Source: Caldithrix sp. (lineage in GTDB: Bacteria > Zhuqueibacterota > Zhuqueibacteria > Thermofontimicrobiales > Sulfurfontimicrobiaceae). From it: a stretch of 44,317 nt of DNA. The position numbers and the translations under genes were made by a program. Shown piece after piece: positions 17,059 through 24,970 of this stretch (within the stretch, counting starts at the first letter, position 1; each line of letters begins with the position of its first letter). The notes under the pieces are model-generated. The model was not told the origin of the DNA and did not search any database. It saw only the letters and a program-made list of their open reading frames with translations. The stretch spans positions 8,995-53,311 of the forward strand of contig DYKB01000049.1 of NCBI GenBank assembly GCA_020722815.1, written 5' to 3'.

Positions 17059-19413
17059 TTATGACAAATCAATCATGCCTTTTAATTTCTTTAATCGCTC
17101 CGGCCGCTCCTTCACAAACCGTTCAATCCCTGCCAGCAGCCATTTGGGTGAAAGATGTGCTTCTTCACTCACTTCATCCACTGAGCCACCGGTGCGCCAG
17201 CGATTATCCCAATCTGCCGACATCGCGTACGCTTCTGAAAGTTTATGGGCGATCCAGTCGTGCATATTTCGTTTCGAAGCATTGGTTGCAAAGGTCGAAT
17301 CCATCCAGTCCGCGTCCGAAATAACCTGTTTGCGATACAATTCGGGTTGCAATTTGAATAATTCAGGACTGACCGCGGCGACTAATTTGACATTTAATTT
17401 TCGTTGATCCAGTTCCGGAAAAATTTGAATCATATTTTTCGTGGTACTGGTTCCCTGAACGAAAATAGTCCCCATTTTAGGTTGATCCGACTTAAAATCG
17501 CGTAAAATATAGGCCCCTTTTGCTGCTTCAAAATGCGAGGCCATTCCCAGTTTTGCCCGATCCGGGATTTCAATTGGCGGACGGGTGAGATGAAGGGCAA
17601 TAATTGGCACATTCGTAGCCAGTGCTGCCCCGATCATGGGAGCCACTTCATTATGTTCCCAGGGATAAAGATTGATCACCTGTCCTTCCGGGAATGCCTG
17701 GGTGACGATTGGCGCGAAAATCCCAAAATGCGTCCGGGAATCTTCGGCTGTTTCGGGGCCTGAATGGCCGGCGATCCAGAGAATTTTGCCCAATTTCATA
17801 TCGGCATCCTGAGCTAATTGACTAAAAAGTCGCATCAGGCCGTATTTTAAATAGACAAAAGAGCCATAAGTCGAACAGGTGGCATAAAAACCATTGAATT
17901 CCTGGTATGGATTTTCAGCCAGATTAACCGTTGCCAGGCCGGCGCAAATACCGGCATTGGCAAATTCGGTAATTCCCTGCGGCAGCAAACAACCCCGCAG
18001 ATTTTTCTCCCGATGATAAACACCAAATCCTGGAAAATCGCCGTACGCTTTAGCGAAACCGGAAATATTCGTTGAATCCGCCAGATCGGCTGACATGGCA
18101 ATAAATAATGGCCGGCCATATTTTTGATTCGCTATCGCATTTACCCAGGCGCCCCATTTTGCCAGTCCATTTCGATTGGCTGCCTTTTCACCCGGCTTTA
18201 CAAAAATATCGGCTGGATAATTTTTGTAATCAGCGAAAATCGGATCATTGGTTGGGTTCTTCTGTAAATTGAAATAGACAGAAGTTTTTTCCGCCGGAAT
18301 GGATTCCCCCAGATTAACCAGTGTATCCGCCACATAGTTCAACAGGTCCGGATTTTTTTCGTAAAGCTGAAAAACGCGTTGGAAATTTTCGGAAGTCTGG
18401 GCGATTTTGTCTTTTTGATCCGCTGGTGCTGGCTGTCCGAAACCTTCGAATTCGATACCATATTTATCCGTAAATAATTTTTTCGATTCCCAGAAAAGCG
18501 GGCTATTCATTGGCGAATGTGGTACACCGTGTGATTTATTGTCATAAATGCCGTATTCGCGCCCTTTTTTCGTTTTGAAATAGGCAAAATTGGGCTGTTT
18601 ATCTTTATTTTCGCCGTAAACCAGTTCCACCAGCGTTCCGGCTACCGACGCCCATTCCATTCCCTTATCCGTTCCGAATGCCCGCCAGCCATGTGCGCGA
18701 AACCAGTCATCCGGTTTACCATACATGATTGAACTCAGCGCGTGGTTATCAATCCCAAAATCATTCCAATCGAGCAGATAGAATAAATTAAACAATCCCA
18801 GCCCCCAGGCTGAATTCTGCGACTCATGCGTCGCACCAGTTGTAGAACCACCTTCCCCTTCAATGGCAAAGACCCGAACGTCATCTGCGCCAGCCAGCTT
18901 TAATGCCAGCGCCTCGCCAACGGCTACCGGCGAACCATGCCCCGACGGCCCGGTGTTAAATTTCAAAAACTGCGACTTTCCAGCCATTTCAGGATGTCCC
19001 GGCAAGCCGCCATTGCGTCGTAAAGTCAGTAAATCTTCCCAATAGAGCGCAAATTTCTTTTCATCGGGTATCTGGTATTTTTTATCTCCGGTTTGTTGAA
19101 ATTTTCGTCGCAACGCCTCGTTTAAAACCGCCAGCGTGGCATAAACCAATGGTACCGTATGACCGGCCACCAGGATAAAGCGATCGGCGAACCGTTTTTC
19201 CGGCTGCCGAATGTCCCAGCGCATGACCCCACTGAGCAAAGTCGAAACCAGCAGATGCACCTTCGAGCGCGATCCACCCGGATGCCCGCTCTGCCGCAGA
19301 TTCAGCATCAAATCGATGCTCTGGTCAATCATATCCTTCACTTTTTCCCAATGCGGGAAATGCTTTTCCTGTTCCTGATAAATTTGCTGCAATTTTCCTG
19401 AGTCAAAAGTCAT
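17059..19413 (-). CDS. Transketolase-family protein, divergent and long
   Basis: At 784 residues it is about 120 longer than standard transketolase. The thiamine-diphosphate half is recognisable: SGHPGGSRSKVHLL near His44, RFILVAGHTVPLVYA (His85), GGLPGHPEMAG (His140), TGPSGHGSPVAVGEALALKL, and a cofactor motif GEG(186-188)...N217, where the usual GDG has Glu for Asp and the following segment is GSTTGATHES. The pyrimidine domain has GITEFANAGICAGLA with the probable catalytic Glu near 483, and GHSGPETAEDSRTHFG, the counterpart of the DS...GEDGPTHQP loop. The C-terminal domain is intact. It may be a pentose-phosphate transketolase or a relative with other specificity. ATG 19413 has AAGGAG upstream. 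It is monocistronic, with a terminator 30 bp past the stop. Confidence 0.8.
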   Translation of the reverse strand: MTFDSGKLQQIYQEQEKHFPHWEKVKDMIDQSIDLMLNLRQSGHPGGSRSKVHLLVSTLLSGVMRWDIRQPEKRFADRFILVAGHTVPLVYATLAVLNEALRRKFQQTGDKKYQIPDEKKFALYWEDLLTLRRNGGLPGHPEMAGKSQFLKFNTGPSGHGSPVAVGEALALKLAGADDVRVFAIEGEGGSTTGATHESQNSAWGLGLFNLFYLLDWNDFGIDNHALSSIMYGKPDDWFRAHGWRAFGTDKGMEWASVAGTLVELVYGENKDKQPNFAYFKTKKGREYGIYDNKSHGVPHSPMNSPLFWESKKLFTDKYGIEFEGFGQPAPADQKDKIAQTSENFQRVFQLYEKNPDLLNYVADTLVNLGESIPAEKTSVYFNLQKNPTNDPIFADYKNYPADIFVKPGEKAANRNGLAKWGAWVNAIANQKYGRPLFIAMSADLADSTNISGFAKAYGDFPGFGVYHREKNLRGCLLPQGITEFANAGICAGLATVNLAENPYQEFNGFYATCSTYGSFVYLKYGLMRLFSQLAQDADMKLGKILWIAGHSGPETAEDSRTHFGIFAPIVTQAFPEGQVINLYPWEHNEVAPMIGAALATNVPIIALHLTRPPIEIPDRAKLGMASHFEAAKGAYILRDFKSDQPKMGTIFVQGTSTTKNMIQIFPELDQRKLNVKLVAAVSPELFKLQPELYRKQVISDADWMDSTFATNASKRNMHDWIAHKLSEAYAMSADWDNRWRTGGSVDEVSEEAHLSPKWLLAGIERFVKERPERLKKLKGMIDLS

Positions 19414-19798
19414 CGTCCTTACTCCTTATTAATTGAGGAATCGAATTTGGAGATTATTTATTTTTATTTGTTGGATGAATTATTATTTGATTAGACGATC
19501 CGGACAACATATTGTGATTACGTATCGATAAACGACTCCTTGCTTTATGTCAGATTCTATAATTGAATTGTATTATATTGAAAATAAAGGAAAAGGTCAA
19601 GAGAAAATTGACGAGTAAGATATTTAAACGTGTTTAAATGGAACGATTAAAGTCATTAGTTGAATTGTAAAATAGAGAAAATGAAGGCTGTTTCCTTGTC
19701 TTGATCGCAAAAAATATTTCAAGATCTGCCAATAATTAAATAAGTGTCGTCCCGCAGGAATATAATTTTCGATCGTAGGGGGGAAAGATCAAAATGAT
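19414..19798. other. Non-coding gap upstream of the transketolase-like gene
   Basis: AT-rich, with no credible gene. It must carry the transketolase-like promoter (minus strand) and the 3' end of the DUF433/DUF5615 transcript. I see no convincing hairpin or repeat in it. Confidence 0.5.
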
Positions 19799-20077
19799 TT
19801 AATGCAAAAAAAGCTTTCCAATAATATTTTCACGATTAGGTTTTCGAAGTGCAATAATAATTATTCCGTAGTATGAATTGAACAAATGCGGTATTGTATG
19901 AAGGAAATCTTTATCAGTTGTTAAAAATATTGCTTTCGATTGTTGGGCTAATTTAAAGATAAAAATATCATTACAGCCTTTATATTTGGTAGAACGAATA
20001 TCAAAAACTTTATGCCCTTGCTTTTCTAATAAAACAATAGCTGATTTTGGAAAATTTTCATCAAGAAAAAAATTCAT
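19799..20077 (-). CDS. DUF5615 PIN-like toxin
   Basis: The 92-residue protein matches DUF5615, a PIN-like nuclease fold usually paired with DUF433. It opens with MNFFLDENFPKSAIVLLEKQ, whose DEN acidic cluster is part of the predicted active site. It continues with GHKVFDIRSTKYKGCND and IFLTTDKDFLH, whose TDKDF supplies further acidic residues. It starts 5 bp after the antitoxin stop and has no Shine-Dalgarno of its own, so translational coupling is likely. Family members are predicted RNases acting in the cytoplasm; activity here is inferred from family and pairing. Confidence 0.85.
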   Translation of the reverse strand: MNFFLDENFPKSAIVLLEKQGHKVFDIRSTKYKGCNDIFIFKLAQQSKAIFLTTDKDFLHTIPHLFNSYYGIIIIALRKPNRENIIGKLFLH

Positions 20078-20082
20078 TGTAT

Positions 20083-20304
20083 TTAGATTTCGTAGGAATA
20101 TGTTTCAAAATTACATAGATGGCTCCCAAATTCAAGGGCTGCAAATATATCTTCTCTCGTAATATTGGGATAATCTTCCAAAATCTGTTCAATGGTGTCG
20201 CCCGCTGAGAGTGCACCGAGAATATTTGTCACCAGAACTCGTGTCCCTTCAATGACAGGTTTTCCATGACATATTTGTGGTGAAATTGATATTCGTGATT
20301 TCAT
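20083..20304 (-). CDS. DUF433 antitoxin
   Basis: The 73-residue protein is a typical DUF433 antitoxin: ISISPQICHGKPVIEGTRVL followed by ALSAGDTIEQILEDYPNITREDIFAALEFG, the winged-helix DNA-binding pattern of the family. It is the first gene of the pair, with GGAGAATG before its ATG, and is expected to neutralise the DUF5615 partner and repress the shared promoter. Confidence 0.88.
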   Translation of the reverse strand: MKSRISISPQICHGKPVIEGTRVLVTNILGALSAGDTIEQILEDYPNITREDIFAALEFGSHLCNFETYSYEI

Positions 20305-20435
20305 CTGTCATTCTCCGAGTCTCAATTATTTATCTTTGACTTATCAATCTAATATTTTTAATTTCGGATTGTTTGTAAGATAATTTCAAACGAATCGATA
20401 GATTATACTTTTCTAGCAGTTCTCTTCTGTACATT

Positions 20436-20597
20436 TTAGCAGAATGACCATTGAATCCAATCCTCATGTAGTTCATAATTTGCATCTAGCGGTAAATTTT
20501 GTTTGAATTCGATGAACTCACCTCCATATTTTAGTTTAAATTTCTGGATATGTCCTGTCGCCTCTTTTGATATGGCATTTTCGTTTAATATTTTTCC
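20436..20597 (-). pseudogene. Start-less coding-like remnant, unknown family
   Basis: An open frame of 53 codons reads with amino-acid composition typical of protein (KFKLKYGGEFIEFKQNLP, ANYELHEDWIQWSFC, then TAA) but contains no ATG, GTG or TTG and is cut by TAA upstream. I do not recognise the family. It may be the 3' end of a decayed gene upstream of the DUF433/DUF5615 pair. Confidence 0.3.
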
Positions 20598-20754
20598 TTA
20601 ATAACTGGAGAAAAGGATTCAATTTTAATATAGTTCATTATATAATACATAAGATCTTTTAATCTTGCAAGCGATAATTTTATAAAATTGAAAATGTTTT
20701 GAAAAGAAGGTTCAGTAAATATAAGAATATTCAACTTCTTTGATTGGAAACTTA

Positions 20755-21170
20755 ATCAAAGCGGAGATGCAGCGGACGCAGAGAATTTTTATAAAGGAAT
20801 TTCCTTCAATAGACGGTATAGGTGTTCTCTAAGCCTGCGAGGGGACGTTTACCGATTCTTCTAATTGGTGTTGCCTTTCAATCCTTTTAACTTTTTGCTA
20901 ATAATTTTGCCCCAAATAATTTTGATATTCATTTTTTTCAATCGTCCTGCCCCCAAAATCATCCTTTCACCAATTCCAAGCTAAATTTTTCTTCGATTTA
21001 TTCCCACGATATGCATAATTGTTTTGCTCAAAATGGTTTTGCCATAAAATCAGACCTTTATTTTAATCATTTTGACTTCAATTATTTTGACATTCATTTT
21101 TTTAATTCGTTTTGTCCCCAATTCCAGATCAAATTTTTCCTTGATTTATTCCTACAATGTCTTTATAATT
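20755..21170. repeat. Repeat-rich non-coding field with imperfect direct repeats
   Basis: Two imperfect copies of the same ~100-bp text lie at about 20914-21020 and 21079-21170. Both have AATTATTTTGA-like words, then TATTCATTTTTTT or CATTCATTTTTTT, CCAATTCCA, TCAAATTTTTC or CTAAATTTTTC, GATTTATTCC and TATAATT or CATAATT. A GCGGAGATGCAGCGGACGCAG word sits at about 20760-20785. No genes were found. Confidence 0.55.
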
Positions 21171-21172
21171 TA

Positions 21173-21285
21173 TGAGTTCAGTCTAAAAACCGCGAATTAC
21201 GCTAAATTAAGGCGGCTTAAGTTCAATAAAATCAACTATTTTAATTTGTGAAATTCGTGTTTAAAGTCTTTTTAGAGCGGACTCA
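21173..21285. repeat. Nested palindromic element related in its ends to the MITE
   Basis: The outer arms at 21173-21189 and 21269-21285 match in 14 of 17 positions; the right arm reverse-complemented reads TGAGTCCGCTCTAAAAA. This resembles the MITE end GTATCCGCTCAAAA. Inner arms at about 21192-21210 and 21241-21259 (CGAATTACGCTAAATTAA type) also pair. It lacks a clear target duplication and lies just upstream of the sigma-54 activator gene. Confidence 0.6.
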
Positions 21286-21338
21286 ATTACCGTTGCCCGA
21301 ATTCAAATTTTAAAAATTCAGATTCATATAAAACAATC

Positions 21339-23957
21339 ATGGGAATCAAAATGTCCATTTTAAAAGCATTTGCGAATAAACAATTTGTCATTATTATCAG
21401 CCTGACCATTTTTTTATGCGTTCTGGCTGGATTGCCGCTGCCCTGGAATACGACTATTGAAGATGTGCTGGTCGATTTGCGCTTTATGATTCGCGGGAGC
21501 CGGCAGCTTTCGGATGAGTTCTTGCTGGTTTTCATCGGGCCGGAAGATTTGCAGGCACTGGGTGGTTGGCCGCTCACGCGTGATTATTATGGCTATTTGC
21601 TCTATCTGCTCAAACAAAAAGAGAACTACGCCGTTGGATTTGATCTCCTGTTCGACATGCCCGATGCCCGTTATCCGGAATATGATGCCCGGCTGGCTGA
21701 TTTTATTCAGGCGTCGCAGCATGTTTGCCTGCCACTGGCTTTTAGTGAACTGGCGCCTTCCGAAAAATTTCACCCGACATTTTCATATATAACTAATGAA
21801 GGAATCGATCCCATCTTTCCGATTCCTGAATTTAAGGCGCATCTGGCAGGAATGGGATTTAGTAACCTCGGCTCGGAAACCCTGATGCGGCGGGTTCCAC
21901 TTATTGCCCTTCACGCGGATAGCCTCCATCTGGCATACAGCGTGCAATTGGCGCAGGTTTTTCTTAAAATACCCCCGGATTCAGTAAAATTAACCGATGC
22001 GGGATTGCTGTTTCAGGTACCTGACCGGAAAAATTTTCAAATTCCACTTGATAAATATGGACAGATTCGACTGAACCATTTTGGTAATTATGATAATGTC
22101 AACGCCATGAGCTTGATTGATCTGCTGCAGGAGTTTCAAATTCGGCCGGATTCACTGAAACTGGAAGGGAAATTAATTCTCGTGGCGGTCACCGCGCCGG
22201 GTATTGCTTCTTTAAAGACCACGCCGCTGGCTTCGGCGCTGCCGGCTTCGCTGATTCAGCTTACTATTGCCGAAAATATTGTGAAACAGAATTTTTTAAG
22301 AGAAATTTCCTGTTTCTGGATCTGGCCGGTAGTTTTTCTGCTGGCGGGAATTCTCTGGTTGATCAACAGGCGCTATCCGAAAATCTGGTTTCTCGTGCTG
22401 GGCAGCGTGATTCTTCTTTCGATTTATTGGCTTGTTGCGATATTGCTTTTCAGTTTTTTGAATATGAACCTGCCGCTTTTTTACCCAACGCTCATCGGAT
22501 TAATGATTACGGGGCTGCTCATCTGGTTTCGGGTGCAAAAGCGGGAGGAAACGTTTTCGCAGCAAAAGGATTTGCTGGAAACTGAAATTTCCACCAAACA
22601 AAATCAGCTTGAGGCGGCTGAAAAACGCCTTGAAGAAATGCAAAATCAACTGGCGCAGACAACAACCGAAAAAGCTGAATTGACTTCGCGACAGGAAGCG
22701 GAGCTTTCGGCACAGCAGAAATTGGTTGCTGAACTGGAAAAACAACTGGCAGATTTGCAAACATATCATATCCCGGAAAAAGTGGAAATTGCAGCGGGGG
22801 ATTTTCCAATTGTCCACGCGGCGCAAAGTAAAATGCGACAGGTGCTGGAACTGGTTCAACGCATCAGTCGGGATGACATTCCCGTGCTGATTCTGGGTGA
22901 TACGGGGACGGGGAAGGAGGTGGTGGCGCGGGCGATGCATGCGAGCAGTCGTCGGAAAAAAGCGCCATTTGTGCCGGTTAATTGCGGGGCGCTCTCGGAA
23001 ACGTTGCTGGAGAGTGAACTTTTTGGCCATGAAAAAGGGAGCTTTACCGGCGCGCAGACGCAACGCCGCGGCCGGTTTGAACTGGCCAATGGCGGCACCC
23101 TCTTTCTGGACGAAATCACCGAAACTTCCCCCAATTTCCAGGCCAAACTGCTGCGCGTGCTGCAGGAAGGCACTTTTGAAAGACTGGGTAGTGAAAAAAC
23201 ATTAAAAGTCGATGTTCGGGTGATTGCCGCCTCCAATAAAAATATTCAGGAAGCGGTCGCGGCAGAAAAATTCCGGGCGGATTTATTTTATCGATTAAAT
23301 GGTTTTCCGATTCAGATTCCACCCTTGCGCGAGCGGATTGAAGATATTCCCCTGCTGGCTGCCTATTTTCTGAAAAAATATGAATATAAGGCTATCGAAA
23401 ATTTTTCAAGCCGGGCCATGGACCTGCTGAAAAACTATGGCTGGCCCGGAAATGTTCGTGAACTGGAAAATGTGGTGCGTCGGGCAGCCATTTTAGCCCA
23501 GAGCGAAGGCCGAAAGCTGATTCAGGTGGAAGATTTGCCTCCCGAAATTCAGCAGCAAACCCTGCCTGAATTATCGAAACCAATTTTATCCATCGAAGAT
23601 CAAATTCTGGAAGTGCTGCGCCATTTTAAATTCTCCCATTCTTCCATTCAGGAAACGGCCCAAGCGCTGGGAAATAAAGATCGCGGCACCATCACCGAAT
23701 ATTTTCGCGGTATCTGCTTTCAATTCCTGGTAGAAGCCGATTTTGACATCGATCAAGCCGCCCGAAATATCGCCAACACCGATGATGAAAAGGTCATTTC
23801 GCAGGTTAAAACCAAACTGGAGGGCTATCTGAAAAAACTGGAGCCTTTTCATGGCGATTATTCCGAATCCGATGAGAAAAATTTACCTTCGACTTTCAAG
23901 GGATTGCCGAAGAAGTATCATGGGTATTTGGTGGAGATTTTAAAACACCGGCTATAA
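21339..23957 (+). CDS. Membrane CHASE2-domain sigma-54-dependent transcription activator
   Basis: The protein has up to 872 residues; ATG 21351 is an alternative start with GGGA eight bases upstream. A first membrane helix (~15-33) precedes a periplasmic CHASE2 sensor (~35-325; IEDVLVDLRFMIRG, LVFIGPEDLQALGGWPLTR, VGFDLLFD). Three membrane helices (~327-398) and a Gln/Glu-rich coiled coil (~400-475) follow. The AAA+ sigma-54 interaction domain spans ~490-725, with Walker A GDTGTGKE near 518, GSFTGA (for GAFTGA) near 566, Walker B TLFLDE, and NYGWPGNVRELENV. The C-terminal ~120 residues (ETAQALGNKDRGTITEYFRG, EADFDIDQAARNIA) are not a standard Fis helix-turn-helix but look like a different DNA-binding or helical module. 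It likely senses an extracytoplasmic signal and drives sigma-54 promoters. Confidence 0.87.
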   Translation: MGIKMSILKAFANKQFVIIISLTIFLCVLAGLPLPWNTTIEDVLVDLRFMIRGSRQLSDEFLLVFIGPEDLQALGGWPLTRDYYGYLLYLLKQKENYAVGFDLLFDMPDARYPEYDARLADFIQASQHVCLPLAFSELAPSEKFHPTFSYITNEGIDPIFPIPEFKAHLAGMGFSNLGSETLMRRVPLIALHADSLHLAYSVQLAQVFLKIPPDSVKLTDAGLLFQVPDRKNFQIPLDKYGQIRLNHFGNYDNVNAMSLIDLLQEFQIRPDSLKLEGKLILVAVTAPGIASLKTTPLASALPASLIQLTIAENIVKQNFLREISCFWIWPVVFLLAGILWLINRRYPKIWFLVLGSVILLSIYWLVAILLFSFLNMNLPLFYPTLIGLMITGLLIWFRVQKREETFSQQKDLLETEISTKQNQLEAAEKRLEEMQNQLAQTTTEKAELTSRQEAELSAQQKLVAELEKQLADLQTYHIPEKVEIAAGDFPIVHAAQSKMRQVLELVQRISRDDIPVLILGDTGTGKEVVARAMHASSRRKKAPFVPVNCGALSETLLESELFGHEKGSFTGAQTQRRGRFELANGGTLFLDEITETSPNFQAKLLRVLQEGTFERLGSEKTLKVDVRVIAASNKNIQEAVAAEKFRADLFYRLNGFPIQIPPLRERIEDIPLLAAYFLKKYEYKAIENFSSRAMDLLKNYGWPGNVRELENVVRRAAILAQSEGRKLIQVEDLPPEIQQQTLPELSKPILSIEDQILEVLRHFKFSHSSIQETAQALGNKDRGTITEYFRGICFQFLVEADFDIDQAARNIANTDDEKVISQVKTKLEGYLKKLEPFHGDYSESDEKNLPSTFKGLPKKYHGYLVEILKHRL

Positions 23958-24093
23958 CAGATATGCTTTGGGGACTCAACAGGTGATAGACTGAGTTATG
24001 CAAAATATGAAAATGTTTTTTTAAATTTGATTATTGTTATTTATTTGAAAAATTATTATATTTAAATAATATATCAAAAAAGGAAAAGCCAAA

Positions 24094-24372
24094 ATGCTTA
24101 ATTTTGAGTGGGATCCTCAAAAAGAACATAAAAACTTAATCCAACATCGTGTTTCATTTGTTGAAGCGGCTACTATCTTTGCTGATCCATTATCATTGAC
24201 CTGGCCTGACTCTGAGCATTCGATTGGTGAAGCCAGGCATATTACTGTTGGATTATCGGAACAAAACAGGTTACTTATCGTCGCGCACACAGATCGAGGA
24301 AGTCATGTTTGAATAATAAGCGCTCGAAAAGTAACATCAAACGAAAGGAAATTTTATGAGCGAGGAAAATAA
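24094..24372 (+). pseudogene. brnT: BrnT-family toxin interrupted by in-frame TGA
   Basis: The first 72 codons match BrnT ribonuclease toxins: FEWDPQKEHKNLIQHRVSF, EARHITVGLSE and LLIVAHTDRG. A TGA follows at 24310-24312. In the same frame the next 19 codons read IISARKVTSNERKFYERGK and end in TAA at 24370, which is exactly the normal BrnT C-terminus. The TGA stands where the family has Arg, so a single C-to-T change of CGA explains it. Without the tail, the conserved ISARK...ER..Y region is lost and the toxin should be inactive unless the stop is read through. AAGGAAAA precedes the ATG. The original stop overlaps the antitoxin start by 17 bp. Confidence 0.82.
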
Positions 24373-24586
24373 AATTCAGGACGAAGATGAACTTCTTCCT
24401 GAATATGATTTTAGTAAAATGGGTCCACCACAGCGGGGAAAATATGCTGAACGCTATCATCCAGGGACGAATCTTATTCATCTTGATCCGGATGTGGCCG
24501 AGGTGTTTAAAAGTGAAGAAGCTGTTAATCAGGCCTTACGGTTACTGATAAATGTGGCACGCGAACAGCTTAAATTGGTCTCTTAG
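24356..24586 (+). CDS. brnA: BrnA-like antitoxin
   Basis: The 76-residue protein carries the usual signature of antitoxins paired with BrnT: PEYDFSKM, RGKYAERYHPGTN, IHLDPDVAEVFKSEEAVNQA and LRLLINVA. It is a ribbon-helix-helix-type autorepressor expected to bind its toxin. AAAGGAAATTTT precedes the ATG, which lies inside the old brnT 3' end, the standard toxin-first operon order. The antitoxin is intact although the toxin is broken. Confidence 0.82.
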   Translation: MSEENKIQDEDELLPEYDFSKMGPPQRGKYAERYHPGTNLIHLDPDVAEVFKSEEAVNQALRLLINVAREQLKLVS

Positions 24587-24835
24587 TGTTGCTAAAATGA
24601 ATCTATTCTGACAAGCTTATTCGAACGCGAGCCGTCCTGATTACCCGGTTAGATGTGAGTGCAACTCAATGAAGTAAAATGAGGAGTCTGAATTTAATGA
24701 ATTGATAAATTATTTGTTTCATTCAGAATGAGTGAATCAGGCTTCTTAAGTACAATAGTATATAAAAAAGTTGATTTTTTATTTCTCTCAAGTTTTACAC
24801 CCCCTCAAATTTTTTCATTTCCGCAATTTTTCCCC
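24587..24835. other. Non-coding gap upstream of receptor cassette 1
   Basis: No gene. An imperfect stem (AGGAGTCTGAATTT near 24680 with GAATCAGGCTTCTT near 24735) may terminate the brnTA transcript, but it lacks a T run. The second half leads into the promoter at 24836-24864. Confidence 0.4.
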
Positions 24836-24864
24836 TTGACATTTCCCTTTAGTTTTAGTATTTT
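24836..24864 (+). promoter_or_regulatory. Candidate sigma-70-type promoter of receptor cassette 1
   Basis: TTGACA at 24836-24841, a 17-bp spacer and TATTTT at 24859-24864 stand about 107 bp before the receptor start. The leader contains a small hairpin, GCCAGC...GCTGGT followed by TTTC (about 24891-24913), which could attenuate transcription. Assignment is by pattern only. Confidence 0.5.
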
Positions 24865-24970
24865 CTTTTTAAAACCCTGCCATTTTTTAGCCAGCATGAA
24901 TCGCTGGTTTTCTTTGTCTAAGGTCATTAATTCTAATTTGGTGCGAAATTAACTGAAAAGGAGATTGAAA

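Noticed and set aside
20755..21285. CRISPR array
   Set aside because: Repeats are two imperfect long copies plus palindromes, without regular spacing or uniform short repeats, and no cas gene is present.
22500..23063. 187-codon minus-strand frame opposite the sigma-54 activator
   Set aside because: It lies antisense to the coiled coil and Walker A region and has no family features.
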